Assembly (NCBI GenBank): GCA_015698045.1 | Contig: BLAL01000064.1 | Coordinates: 1 to 64,000, forward strand | Reading direction: 5' to 3' | Source: Rhizophagus clarus | Taxonomy: Eukaryota; Glomeromycota; Glomeromycetes; Glomerales; Glomeraceae | DNA length: 64,000 nt | Part shown: in pieces, positions 31,794-43,194 of the stretch | Layout of the letters: each line of letters starts with the position of its first letter | Position numbering within the stretch: the stretch's first letter is position 1 | The notes under the pieces: generated by a model | The model's input: the letters and a program-made list of their open reading frames with translations, nothing else | Databases searched by the model: none | Told to the model about the DNA's origin: nothing | Translations under genes and position numbers: made by a program

Positions 31794-34700
31794 GATGGGC
31801 TGTTAGTCACAATGCTAACACTTTCGCTTTCACCCGTTTGTTTTCTTTTCTTTTGGTGCTGAGTTTAGAAAAGTGGTTGTTGGACGACCACTTTGATATT
31901 ATTCATAATGATTTCAGTTTTGTAATAATAGTTTTCAATTTGAATATCGATAGGTTCGTTCCACCAGGGTTCATTAACCAAATAGTCTGGATTCATATCT
32001 GGATGAATACGGGTTTGTTAAATTTCATATTCCTCTTCTTCATCATACTTCCAACCAATTCCTGAAGGAAATTGTTCATCTTGCGACATTTCCATCTCGG
32101 TGGTCTCTTTAAGGATTTCTAAGTATTGCATCTCTACATCTCCAAAATATTCTTCTGCTAATTCTCTGAAACAAGTTTTGCACGTAAGTATATCACTACG
32201 GCAGTACCATTGATCATATGGGGGTGGATAAGAAAATAACATCCAATTTTCTCTTTTTGAGTTTAAAAGCGTTCCACAATTCTCGCAATGGTTTCGATAG
32301 TTAGGATGATCATTATCTAGGATTCCTAGATCTTTGGTGAGTTCAACATTTCTTTGAACTATAGCATGTTCTATTTCCATATCGCATTTACTCCAGATAT
32401 AAGTCTTTGCTCGATTGATGATTTCTTCTTCCTTTTGTAGTTGCGCTTGAATTTTCTGACTCTTAGCGCATCTTTTCTTTTCAATTCTTTGTTGACACTC
32501 AAAACAAATTCTATGAGTATGATGTCCATCATTAATAAAGCATGCGTCTCCTATGATGGAGCAATAACTATTAAAGCCGTGGAAGATATCCCATTCATCA
32601 GTACATAGGGCAGATTTATGACATTTTTCACAGATTTCCTCATTATTCAATCCAGAAGGAACAATAGAAACCATATAACACTCAACTGGGTCTTCATGAA
32701 TTCGTGATAAAGCATCAGCGTTAGCATTGGCTTTTCCTGGGCGATGCTTAATTTGGAAGTCATATTGCTGGAGTTCCATGATCCATCTGGCTCGCCTTCC
32801 TTTTGGAATCTTGGAGGTTTTAAGCCATTTTAAGGCAATATGATCTGTAACAATAGTGAAGGGCTTCATTCCCAAATAATGCTGAAAGTGTTGAACAGCC
32901 CAAACTACAGCAAGACATTCTTGATCGGTGATAGCATAATTCATTTCAGCTTTGTTCATACTTCGACTCGCATATGCAATCACATGTTCTTTACCATCCT
33001 CTTGAAGTTGCGAAAGGACAGCACCTAAGCCTGTTCCTGAGGCATCCGTGTAAATGATAAATGATCGGTTGAAATCTGGGTAGCTTAAAATGGGAGCTTT
33101 CATTAAGCATTCTTTTAATCTTTCAAAAGCATTTTGCTTTTTCTAATCCCATTCGAAAGGTACGTCCTTTTTAAGTAATTTATTCATGGGACGTGCAATC
33201 TTTGAAAAATCTTTGATAAATTTTCGATAATAAGAGAATAATCCAAGCGCGGCACGCAATTGTCGCAAGTTTTGTGGTATAGGGAAATTCTTCACCTTTT
33301 CAATTTTTTCTGGATCTACTTGGATTCCATCCCTTCCCACTACATGTCCAAGGAAGTGGATATTGGGGTAACAAAAATAATATTTTTTCAATTTGATTTG
33401 AAGGTTAGCGCTTCGCAAAGTTTCAAATACTTGACGCAAATGATCCAAGTGTGTCTCCAGAGGTCCTCTGGTGTAGATAATTACATCATCCAGGTATACA
33501 GCCACGAATATTCCTAAGAAGTCTTGGAGAATATAATTCATAAGACGCTGAAAAGTTCCTGGAGCATATGCCAATCCAAAAGGCATAACGAGAAATTCAT
33601 ACAGGCCAAAGGGGGTGATGAAAGCAGTCTTTTCAATATCCTCTTCACTCATTTGAACTTGCCAGTAACCACTTGCAAGATCCAAAGTGGTAAACCAAGT
33701 TGCACTTCTTAAATTTTCTAAAAGATCATCAATTCTTGGTAAAGGGTATGCGTCAGCTTTAGTAATTGCGTTCAACTTTCAATAATCTATGCATAATCTT
33801 TTATCTCCTCCTTTCTTTTCTACAATTACCACAGGAGAAGCCCAAGGACTAGATGATTTTCTAATAATGCCTTGTGTTTCCATTTTCACAATCTCATTCT
33901 TTAAAAATTCCCTTTTTACTGGATTCATTCTATAGGGAGGTTGAGCGACAGGAGAAGCATCTCCGGTCAAGATCCTATGTCGGATGACATGAGTTTTTCC
34001 TATCTTGGTTTGACTTTTTGCGCAGATGTCTTTATATTCTTTCATAAGGGACTGAAAGAGTGTTTGTTGATGATGATCCAATGGTCCTAGATTTGATTTT
34101 ACCACTACTGAAGAATTATTTTCTTCCTGCACTTCTGCAAGGAATACAGCAGGATTTCCTTCATTCTTATCATTAGACGTCTCTTCTTCCTCAGAGTAAT
34201 CTGGCAAGTGCATTTCCATCCAAGGATTATATTCTAAGTCGTCTGAATCTGAATCCCAGGTGTCCGAATAATATAAGGGAGCTTCAACTAACTCCTCATT
34301 TTCATATTCTTCATCGTCTTCTTCTTCTTCTTCTCCTAGGGATTCAGCATTAATAAGTGCTTTAGTTACCGTAAAAATCAAAGGTACATTTACGGTTCTT
34401 CCTTTGTAATTGACTGACAATTTCTCTGCCCTCCAATTAATGATTGCATTAACTCTTCTAAGCCAATCATTTCCTAGAATAAGAACATCATCCTGGGAGT
34501 CCAAAACATGCACTGGCGTTTGTACTATAATATGGCTGAGATGGATTGGTAATGCGGCAATCATTCCTAATGCACGGACTCTGGTTCCATTAGCAGTAAC
34601 AATCACCATATTAGAGGGTTGATCGATTTGATAGCCAAGTTGTTTCATCAATGACTTGGTAATTATACTTGTCGCAGCTCCACTATCAATTACGGCGGAG

Positions 34701-34810
34701 ATGGGTTCTTTTCCTATGTACAATTCACATCGCGCAGCAGTAGTTTGATCAAGGTCAGGGGAATCATTTCTTTCAATAAAATTGGTTTCCTTTTCCCTGG
34801 TTCTTCTAAC
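31794..34810 (-). pseudogene. Pol: protease, reverse transcriptase, RNase H and Cys-rich extension, with stops
   Basis: A single minus frame continues from gag. Protease: AVIDSGAATSII near 34690. RT: LCIDY-stop-KLNAITKADAYPLPRIDD, PFGLAYAPGTFQ and the catalytic VYLDDVIIYT near 33490. RNase H: YTDASGTGLGAVLSQ near 33040, with YAITDQECLAVVWA and VTDHIALKWL. After RNase H a 200-residue extension has at least eight C-x2-C pairs (CEKCHKSALC, CFECQQRIEKKRC, CENCG, CKTC) and ends in a Glu-rich tail. Stops lie at 33779-33781 (TGA), 33143-33145 (TAG), 32018-32020 (TAA) and about 31894, plus a frameshift before integrase. The stops fit CGA, CAG and CAA codons mutated by C to T. Confidence 0.92.
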
Positions 34811-34813
34811 AGC

Positions 34814-36230
34814 TCAGATTAATCCTGAACGATACTTAGGGATCTCATGCGCAGCTTGTCCTACTGACAATCCACAGGGCAAATCTCTCAAGTAATTTGC
34901 AACATTAAATTCGGTAAGTTGCTCAATTGGAGCTGGCAACATCTTTCTTCTAACCTTTTTACTTTTTGAAGGCTCAGAATCTTGCATTTCTACGTCTGGG
35001 ACAAGTCTAGCTTGTTCTTCATTTTGAGATTCTGAGCGAGGCATAGCTCTTCTTTTTACTTCTCGAACTTCTCTTTGGTAGGATTCTTTCCTCTTAAAAG
35101 CGTAAATTTCTGTTTCAAATTCATCATCGTATTCTTCATACTCATCAGTTTCATAACACTCTTCTTCATAATCCATAAAATTAACAGGTCGTTGGTTATT
35201 TCTATTAGATTGAAATTGAACTTGATTGGGACGTCTGTTTCCTGGAGCAGTACATTCCCTGGCATAATGTCCTAGTTTCCCACACTTGAAACAAATCACT
35301 TCTCTTTTGTTTCTTGGTCTATTAACATTTTCTGGGCGAGAAGTACGATTATTTGGTTGATTAAATCGAGGAGTTCTGGTAACGGATGCGGACAAATTTG
35401 CGTAGTTGATGGATAACTGTTGCATTTGCTTTGTGAGAGCATCAAGTTCATTTTTAAAACTATTTTCTACTTGGGTAACTGGAGCTGGAACAGGTGCTGG
35501 TGCAACAACACTTTGCGAGGTAGAGGGAATTGGAGCTTCTTCCTTTGGCATTACATTTAATAGGGTATATTTTACACCTGATTCTACTAATTTAGCTCGT
35601 TCAATAGCAGCAGCTAAGGTGGCTGGAGAAGCCAATACTACTTGACTAACATAGATTGGAGATAATCCGTTGATAAAGTAGTTGACTTGATGTTGGTCTG
35701 CTAGAACATTTCCTGTAGTTGCTCTATTTAAGAGTTTTCTAAAGCGTCGAGAGTAATCCTCAATTGATTCCCCTTCCTTCTGTTTTACTCCTTGTAATTC
35801 TCTTGCCCATTGATTCTTTCGGGCTGACGTAGCAAAGTAAGCAATAAGTCTTTCTTTAAAGGAGTTGGCAGGGTCATCCTTCCCATTAAGTTATATTTGT
35901 CTTATCATTTTGATACCAATCATAGGCAGCTTCCTTCAAATGTCCTGCAGCTAAAGCTACTTTTCTGGCATCTGCCCATCCATTAGTTGTATGGGCTTGA
36001 ATAAAAATTTCAATCCATTCATTAGGATCCTCTATGTCATTTCCATAAAATGGTGGTACTTCTACTATTTTAGTAGCACGATTAGTAGTAGCTGTTCGTA
36101 AAGCGGTAAGCGCAGCATTTGTTGCTTGAGCTTCATTATGCACATTTGTAAGAGCAGTTTTCCAATCAACACCTCCTGCTCCAAAAACTCCATCTAAGAG
36201 CGCCTTCATTTGATCATTTGTGATAGCCAT
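34814..36230 (-). pseudogene. Gag with CCHC zinc knuckle, one stop and one frameshift
   Basis: ATG 36230 opens a matrix/capsid-like region (FYGNDIEDPNEWIEIFIQAH, then AAGHLKEAAYDWYQ), typical of Ty3/Gypsy capsids. A TAA at 35886-35888 and a one- or two-base indel at the same place break the frame. The reading continues with ESIEDYSRRFRKLL, a linker, the knuckle CFKCGKLGHYAREC and an acidic/basic tail. The frame runs on into protease through TGA 34814-34816, so the ancestor was a single gag-pol polyprotein. Confidence 0.88.
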
Positions 36231-36589
36231 GTTGAGATTTGGAATTGGTTGAGTATTATGAAGATCTGATGTGCGGTAACTATTTGTTCTGCAATTGGAA
36301 GACTTTGAAAACCGTTGGTAAGCTCAAATAATTTATGCAGATAAAAAGATAGTTCTAAAAATGGTATAGTGATTTCTTGGTATCTTACACTTTTTACAAT
36401 ACTTGTAGTCGTGTTTACTATAATATCTAATTCAGTAGCAGTATAAAATTCTTCTGTCAATATTTTAAATGCAGCAATTGTAGCGCCCGTATACTGTTCT
36501 GCAGTATGATGCACTGAAATCCAAAGCCAAAATAGATGAAATCCGTTTGGTATGTTATCAACTGGTATTCTATCAACAGGATAACACAA
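36206..36589 (-). CDS. Small leader ORF preceding gag (127 aa), doubtful
   Basis: Overlaps the gag start by 25 bases in another frame. The product is hydrophobic and helical with no motif (HLFWLWISVHHTAEQY onward). It could be a pre-gag ORF, since its length is notable for this composition, or chance. Confidence 0.3.
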   Translation of the reverse strand: MCYPVDRIPVDNIPNGFHLFWLWISVHHTAEQYTGATIAAFKILTEEFYTATELDIIVNTTTSIVKSVRYQEITIPFLELSFYLHKLFELTNGFQSLPIAEQIVTAHQIFIILNQFQISTWLSQMIK

Positions 36590-36707
36590 GTTACAATAAT
36601 TTTCTTGTTTTTTAATAGTTATTCCTTAACGATGTTTCTTTAAATGTGCTTTCTTTTGATTCTTAGTTAAGTTGTAATACGGCATACATTTACTATTATT
36701 CAAATTA

Positions 36708-36727
36708 ACCTGGCAGGAATCACCAAT
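36708..36727 (-). promoter_or_regulatory. Primer-binding site
   Basis: In element sense, two or three bases after the 5' LTR, TGGTGATTCCTGCCAGG begins with the TGG complementary to a tRNA CCA end. The donor tRNA was not identified. Confidence 0.7.
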
Positions 36728-37234
36728 TGTTCACCAACTCAGTCCGTCGAGTAGTGAATTATGAATATCTTCAGGGAGACACTAGCTATGAAGTATTCCA
36801 ATCAATTCCTTACACGCTAAAAGGCAGTGTATTCGATAATTGAAATGTATCTTTATTAGTTGTAGGTACGTTAACAACTTATACAATAAGGCAATCTTAT
36901 AACACTTGCAATTACAACTTTTTTATAAACAACTTCGTTTGAACTTGTTCTTTATTTTAAGCGAATATTCAAGATATTTATACAAATTGAACTTCATTCA
37001 AGTATATAAATAATAAAAGATATAAAAAATATAAATATAATAAATAATATATAAGAAATTTAAATAATAAAAGAAATATAAGAAATAAATACTATATATA
37101 CTATAAATGATATATAAGAAATATATACTAAATATACTAAATATACTTAATATACTTTATATACTACGTTGATCATTTGTGGTGCAGTAATGTTAATATT
37201 CACCATCACGTGAATGCAAATCATTCGTCTAACA
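36728..37234 (-). repeat. 5' LTR (element sense is minus)
   Basis: Mate of 28317-28839. Its 3' border on plus is at CGTCTAACA (37234). The A+T-rich inner part differs in the number of short ATATA-type steps. Confidence 0.93.
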
Positions 37235-37559
37235 ATGTATAAGTACTCCACAACTCTGGAATGATGTTAGTCTTTCGTGGTGTCGTTATTCCTCCCCCAA
37301 ACTTGGATTCAAGAAACATCCCCCAACTAGATTTGGCAATGCTGGCAATAAAAATACGAAGCAATTAAAGTCTTCTCGTCAACAACATACAAATTTAGAC
37401 AATCATAGGTGTCACAATCAGAACAAAAAAGAAAACTCTTCCTCGAATTCTGGTTCGACTTACAAAAAGAACTCTCGCTCCAAGTCCAACCAGTCCAATC
37501 GGCTGGACGTGAAACATTTAATAGCAGGACTGAAGGCCCTTTTGGATCAATTTATATAA
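37235..37559 (+). pseudogene. Gag-like or LINE ORF1-like coding remnant, right part
   Basis: Directly after the LTR the plus frame reads ISTPQLWNDVSLSWCRYSS, then a Lys/Asn/Ser-rich basic tail (KKENSSSNSGSTYKKNSRS) ending LLDQFI and TAA 37557. It is probably the continuation of the frame at 28040-28316, split by the LTR element. Confidence 0.4.
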
Positions 37560-37872
37560 TTTAGTTATTTAGGTTTATCGACCCTTAACTTAGGAATCAT
37601 TTTGATTTAGTTATATATTTGGTTTTATTTTGTTTTCTTTTTAGAATATTTTTTTTTTTATTTTTCGATTCCCTTATTCCTTAAATCTATCTCTGGACTT
37701 CCTATTATACCTTATGAGAATAGGCTAGGATAGTTAGTCATGTCAGGTACTTGTCACTTGTAGCTACGGTTCTTGTAGATGAGACGGTATATTATTTTAT
37801 TTGTATTTTGATTTTTGAATCAACTTTAATAAACGTATGCATTTGATTTGACTAAAAAAAAAAAAAAAAAAA
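37560..37872 (+). other. 3' untranslated region with poly(A) tail of a retrotransposed unit
   Basis: A T-rich stretch, an AATAAA at about 37829 and 19 consecutive A (37854-37872) follow the ORF1-like remnant, as expected for the 3' end of a LINE or retrocopy. Confidence 0.6.
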
Positions 37873-37903
37873 TTAATAAATTTTGATAATTTATTAAAGC
37901 ATA

Positions 37904-39586
37904 CAGTCATTCCTCTATACAGCAAACCTCAATATAATAAAGAATACTATATAACAAATTGTTAATATAAGACAGATATTAACATATGAAAAAACCCTTA
38001 ATTAACTGAATTTTATTAATTATAAGCTGTATATCATTATACGAAGTAAAGTTACAAAATAGCATATATAAAAATGACTCTTTTTATAACAAATTTTTTT
38101 TCCAGTAAAACAAAGATGACTGATATATCAATGATCCTATAATCATTTAATACATAATATATGAAGAATGTAGAATATTTTTAAAAAATCATTTTAATAA
38201 TGTCAAAATATTAAATTGTGTTATCAGTTTCATTAGCTTTATATTTGCACATCAAAGTTAACTCTTTTTGCATGGCACTTATTTACTATTTACTGTATAT
38301 TTTATCTAGCATTCCTATAAAAATAAAAGTAGAAAGTTTTTAAAGAAAATAATAATAAAGTTTCTCTCAACTCTTTCTTACTTTAATTTTAAAAGTCCAG
38401 TTATGTTTTTCATCTGACAACACTACTAAAGAGAAAAAAAAATTATTAATTTAATTAATTAAAAAAAATAACGAAAAATATCTTTACAACCCTTCTTTAC
38501 CTTAATTCCAAAAGTCTGGTCATATTTTTTATCTGACAACACTACAAAAAAGAAAAATAAAAGTCCGGTCATATTTTCATCTAGCAATACTACAAAAAAG
38601 AAAAAAAGTTAATTAATTAATGAAAACCACTTTTCCAACCTTCCTTTATCTTGATTCCAAAAGTCTGATCATGTTTTTCATCTTCAATACTACAAAAAAA
38701 GAAAAAAAAGTTAATTAATTAACAAAAAATATCTTTCCAATCCTCTCTTACCTTAATTCCAAAAGTCTGATTATGTTTTTCATCTGGCAACATTACAAAA
38801 AAGAAAAAAAAAATAATTAATTAATTAAATAAAAAAAATAATGAAAAACACCTTCTTCAACTCTTCCTTACCTTAGTAATTCCAAAAGTCCAGTTATATT
38901 TTTTGTTTGACAACACTACAAAAAAAGAAAAAATAAATAAATAAATAATTAATTAATTAAAAAAAAAATAATAAAAAACGCCTTTCCAACTTTTCTTACT
39001 TTAATTCTAAAAGTCCAGTCATGCTTTTTGCCTAATAATACTATAAAAAAGAAAAAAAATTAATTAATTAATTAAAAAAAACAATGAAAAACACTTTTTC
39101 CAACTCTTTCTTATCTTAATTTCAAAAGTCCAGTCATATTTTTTATCTAATAATATTACAAAAAAAAAAAAAATAATTAATTAAATAAAAAAAATAATAA
39201 AAAACATCTTTTCAACCCTCTCTTACCTTAATTTGAAAAGTCTGGTCATATTTTTCATCTGACAATACTACAAAAAAGAAAAAAAAAGTTAATAACTTAA
39301 TTAATTAAAAAAAACTAATGAAAACCATCTTTCTAACTTTTTCTTACCTTAATTTCAAAAGTCCATTTGTACTTTTCATCTGACAACATTATAGAAAAAA
39401 AAAAATTTTTTTCTAAATCAAATATTCAGATTATCTGATTAGATTGGCAAGTCACATAACCTTACCTTTATACTGAATAATTCACTATATTATACTGAAT
39501 AATTCATTATAGTGTTAACAAATTTTTTATAACAAAGGTCTAATTGACCTGAACACTACTAACTTCGTTATATTGAGGTATGATTG
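37904..39586. mobile_element. Pogo-like MITE-type element filled with a tandem array
   Basis: CAGTCATTCCTC after TA at 37902-37903 mirrors CAATCATACCTC, read on the complement, before TA at 39587-39588. Inside, ACCTCAATATAA(T/C)(A/G)AAG matches on both sides (15 of 17). CAG...TA ends of this kind are typical of pogo-type Tc1/mariner elements. There is no transposase. The left copy of the terminal repeat has about 15 extra bases. Confidence 0.6.
38385..39410. repeat. ~90-115-bp tandem array, about ten copies
   Basis: Each unit reads approximately CTTACCTTAATTCCAAAAGT, then a ccagtcatattttttatctgacaa-like part, an A-run with AAGAAAAAAA, and a TTAATTAATTAA segment. Copies differ by substitutions and by A-run length. 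Confidence 0.85.
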
Positions 39587-41006
39587 TATTTAATTTTTTA
39601 AAAAGAAAATACTATTTAATAATTGATAATTTTGTATTATATAATTAATTTATCAAGAAAAGTATATTATCAATTAGTGGTCATATCAAATCACTTGTCA
39701 ATCATTAATTGATGATTTACAAATCAACTAGTGAAATTATATATAAAATTTGACACAGATCATATACTAATTTGTCATAGTACACTGATTTTGACAATTT
39801 TTGGTATAATAAAAATTATAAATATTGTTTACTAAAAATAACATAAACAATAAAGTAAATGTCACACTTTTATTCTTTAAAACCACTAAACATAAAATTT
39901 TTTTTTGACAAAGTTTACATTGGAAGCACGTTGTCACAAAAAAAGCATTTATACAAATACCACACTATATTCCTGACAATAAATATTCAAGAACATATTA
40001 GATGATTATACTAACATTCATGCAATGTGCTATAACACTTTTCATTAAACGATCATGCTAATGGCATTAATTTAACATATTAGAATAAAATAACTAAAAA
40101 CAGTATTCTCAAACATTAATTAAAATGCAATTTCCTTCCATTAGTTAATTATAATATTTATTAATTTTATTTATAAGCAAAAAGCTAAGCTGAAGGTTTT
40201 TTCTCGATTATAGGTTGTATTTATAATATTTTCTATTCTAATGGATTAATAAGTTATATAAATGTTTAATATTCTATTCTACATTTTATAATGTTTAACT
40301 GTTTGTTAATATTACTTTTAACTATTTATTATTAAAGATTGTTAATTGATTAATTAATTTCTATTATTACTATTCTATTCTACATTTCTATCCTATATTT
40401 TGGCCTTTTCTAATGATATAATGCCAAGACTTTTTAATCTCTTCTAATATTTTCTAGCTCCTTCTAATAATGTAATTGTATTACTGTCTAGTTATATCAT
40501 GTGTCTTGTATTATTATCCAGTTATATCATGTATCTTATATTACTATTACATGACTGTGTCATCTACTGTATCTTTATCATACTACAATGTAGCATTTAT
40601 TATGTTATTAGATAAAATAAGGTTTTAAAAGATACAAATTATGGAATTTTTTTATATTTTACTAAACTTTTATATATATTTGCTTTATTTTTGATATATT
40701 TTATAAATAAACTAAACTGTAATAACTTCTAACCTGACAAATTCAAAATTTTTGCATACTCAGTTTTACCATACTATATTATTTGTAATAATGAGTTTTT
40801 ATATTTCAAATCTAATAATATGATTTTTCACAACTTTTTTACTAATCTTATGTAAAAATACCATAATAAAATGGAGTTTTTGCAATAGAAAGGTATGAAA
40901 CTCAAAAAAATTTTTAAATTTACTTCATATACTAATTATGTTTTTTATACTAAAATAAGTGTAAATTTAATACTAATTAAATTTTTATTTTTTTTGAATT
41001 TTGTAT
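39587..41006. other. Very A+T-rich stretch, no gene seen
   Basis: Only simple A/T-rich sequence with scattered ATTACTATTCTATTCTACAT-like repeats near 40260-40390. Confidence 0.4.
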
Positions 41007-41369
41007 CACAGGTCAAAATTAGTTAAATAGGGTATCAATAGGGTATCAATAGGTTATCAATCGGCTATCAATAGACTACCCTATTGATAGCCTATTGAAC
41101 TTGCGCCATAATCCGTCACCAATCAGGCAGGCTGATTGATAACCTATTAATAACCTATTGATACCCTATTGATACCCTATTTAATAAAAATACCAATAGG
41201 ATACTAATAGGTTATCAATAAGTTATCAATCAGCTATCAATCAGCCTGCCCGATTGGTAACGGATTATGGCGCAAGTTCAATAGGCTACCAATAGGGTAG
41301 CTTATTGATAGCCGATTGATAACCTATTGATACTCTATTGATACCCTATTTAACTAATTTCGACCTGTG
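41007..41369. repeat. Long palindrome of TATCAATAGG decamers with CACAGGTC ends
   Basis: The 363-bp segment begins CACAGGTC(A)AAATTAGTT and ends with its complement. The two halves are about 90 percent complementary for about 170 bases, so the strand can fold into one hairpin. Each half is built mainly of 10-base steps of TATCAATAGG or TATCAATCGG, around a unique CTTGCGCCATAATCCGT piece. Flanks carry TAT on both sides, a possible 2-3-bp target duplication. Confidence 0.9.
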
Positions 41370-42823
41370 TATCTTTTTATTGTAAAAACCTCCAAATATT
41401 AGAAAAGAGTCCAATCCCTATGAATTTTGGAATAAAATAACATTTTTTAGACATTTGACTAATAAAATTCATAAAGTACTACACATTTAGAAATGCGGTT
41501 TTTAATTAATAAATTTCTGTTAAATTTTATTATCATTTTTATCACCTGATTTGTGAATTATTAATTAATTAAAATAATTTTATATAACTATAATTAAATA
41601 TTTCATCATGTAGCTAAAAAAAATTTTTAATATAATGCTTATACAAATTAAATAAATTAATAATTCGTCATGTGTAATATAAATTTTTATCATCATTTCC
41701 TTTTTAGTAATATTTTTTTTTGCATTTATAAGAAAGTTCATCTCAAAAATGAAGTTTTCCTCCAGATGCAACTTAAAAGTAGATGTAAAATACAATTTAA
41801 ATAATAAAAATATGTGTAATTTTATGAGAAGAAAATAAAAAAAGCAATTATTTAAGTAGTTTTTATGTAAACTGCAAAAAGTCAATTTTTATAATAAAAA
41901 AAAATTTTTAATTTCAATAAAACCTTTAACAAAAGCTTTTTTTAACTAGTAATTATCTTATTTTTAGCTATAATTTTACAAAATAAACAACTTTTGTTAA
42001 GCTTAGAAGGATGATTATTATGTCAGATTTTTTGTTATTTGTAAATTTTGTTAAAATTTTTTAATTAAAGCACTAATAAAAAATCTTTTTATCTATTAAA
42101 ATAATACTATTAGGTCTATTTGAATGTTATAAGTGGATTTTTAGTTAAAAAACTAGTTAAATATAATGTTTTTTTTATTTATTTAAATTAAACTTTTAAT
42201 GCTTAAACCCTAATATTATAATAATCATATAAATTTCTACAACTTATTAGAAAAAATCTTTAAAATTTTTAAATTTTAATTCATTAAACATGAAAATAAA
42301 ACATAAATTATTTATTTATAGAAAAAATTCTTATTCGTTATTAGGTCTATTTGCTTTGTTAAATTATAAATAAAGATAATACATTATGAATAGGTAAAAT
42401 ATTTTTTTTATATTTAAAGTAATGTTAAAATAAAAGATATTTATATAATATTTAAAAAAATAAGCAAAAGAAAAAAATTAAAAAAATTTTATTAATATTT
42501 TATTAGTTTGCTATATTAAAATAACCATATAATTGACTACTTTTTTTGGCCAGATGCAATTGAATAAAGTGAAATTTTTGACTTTTAAAAAGTTTAAAAA
42601 TATTTTTCGAGTCTTGAACAAATATGTTTACTATTATTGTAAAAAGTATTACATTGCATAAATATGATGTTACTTTTGATTTGAAAATTTTGATTTTAAT
42701 GTAATTTGAACTGGCATTATAAATTTGGCCAGAATTAAGAAAAATTTGATCAGAATTATGAATTATTGATTGGTAAATTTAACCAGATTGAATAAATTTT
42801 GGCTAACTTTAATTATATACATA
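41370..42823. other. Very A+T-rich stretch, no gene seen
   Basis: No motif-bearing frame. The longest frames are simple consequences of composition. Confidence 0.4.
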
Positions 42824-43194
42824 CAGTGGCTCATAAAAATAACGCATCATTTAAAAATTAATTTTTAATTACATGTATTGATATCAAAATTAAAGCCAAT
42901 CAAAATAAAATTTAAAATGTAGATTATTTAATATGTAAATTACCAGAATATGCTAAAATTTAATGTAAATCAATTGGTTAATTTTTTATATACATCACAT
43001 TTTATCAAAAAACAGGATGCATTACTTTTGTGGTTTTTATATTTTTTAATAAATTTAGCATTTTACAAAAAATTAATTATATGTTTTATTATAAATTAAA
43101 TAATAGATAAATATTAAATGTTCCAAATTATTAAAAAAAAATATTATTTTAATAGTTTATTAATTAATTTTATTTAAATAATATATTTAGTAAT

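Larger units (their letters stand above)
28317..37234 (-). mobile_element. Ty3/Gypsy LTR retrotransposon, full length, inactive
   Basis: Two LTRs of 523 and 507 bp (28317-28839 and 36728-37234), beginning TG and ending CA, bracket a minus-strand gag-pol unit. A primer-binding site and polypurine tract are present at the expected places. Gene order PR-RT-RNaseH-IN identifies Ty3/Gypsy. The whole is 8,918 bp. I could not find matching target duplications (gacgg on the left, atgta on the right). Extra ORFs lie between IN and the 3' LTR. Confidence 0.93.

Noticed and set aside
38385..39410. CRISPR-like or gene array
   Set aside because: Units are contiguous tandem repeats with no spacers and no coding content.
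40977..41400. CRISPR-like array
   Set aside because: Repeats are palindromic decamers without unique spacers, in a eukaryotic setting.
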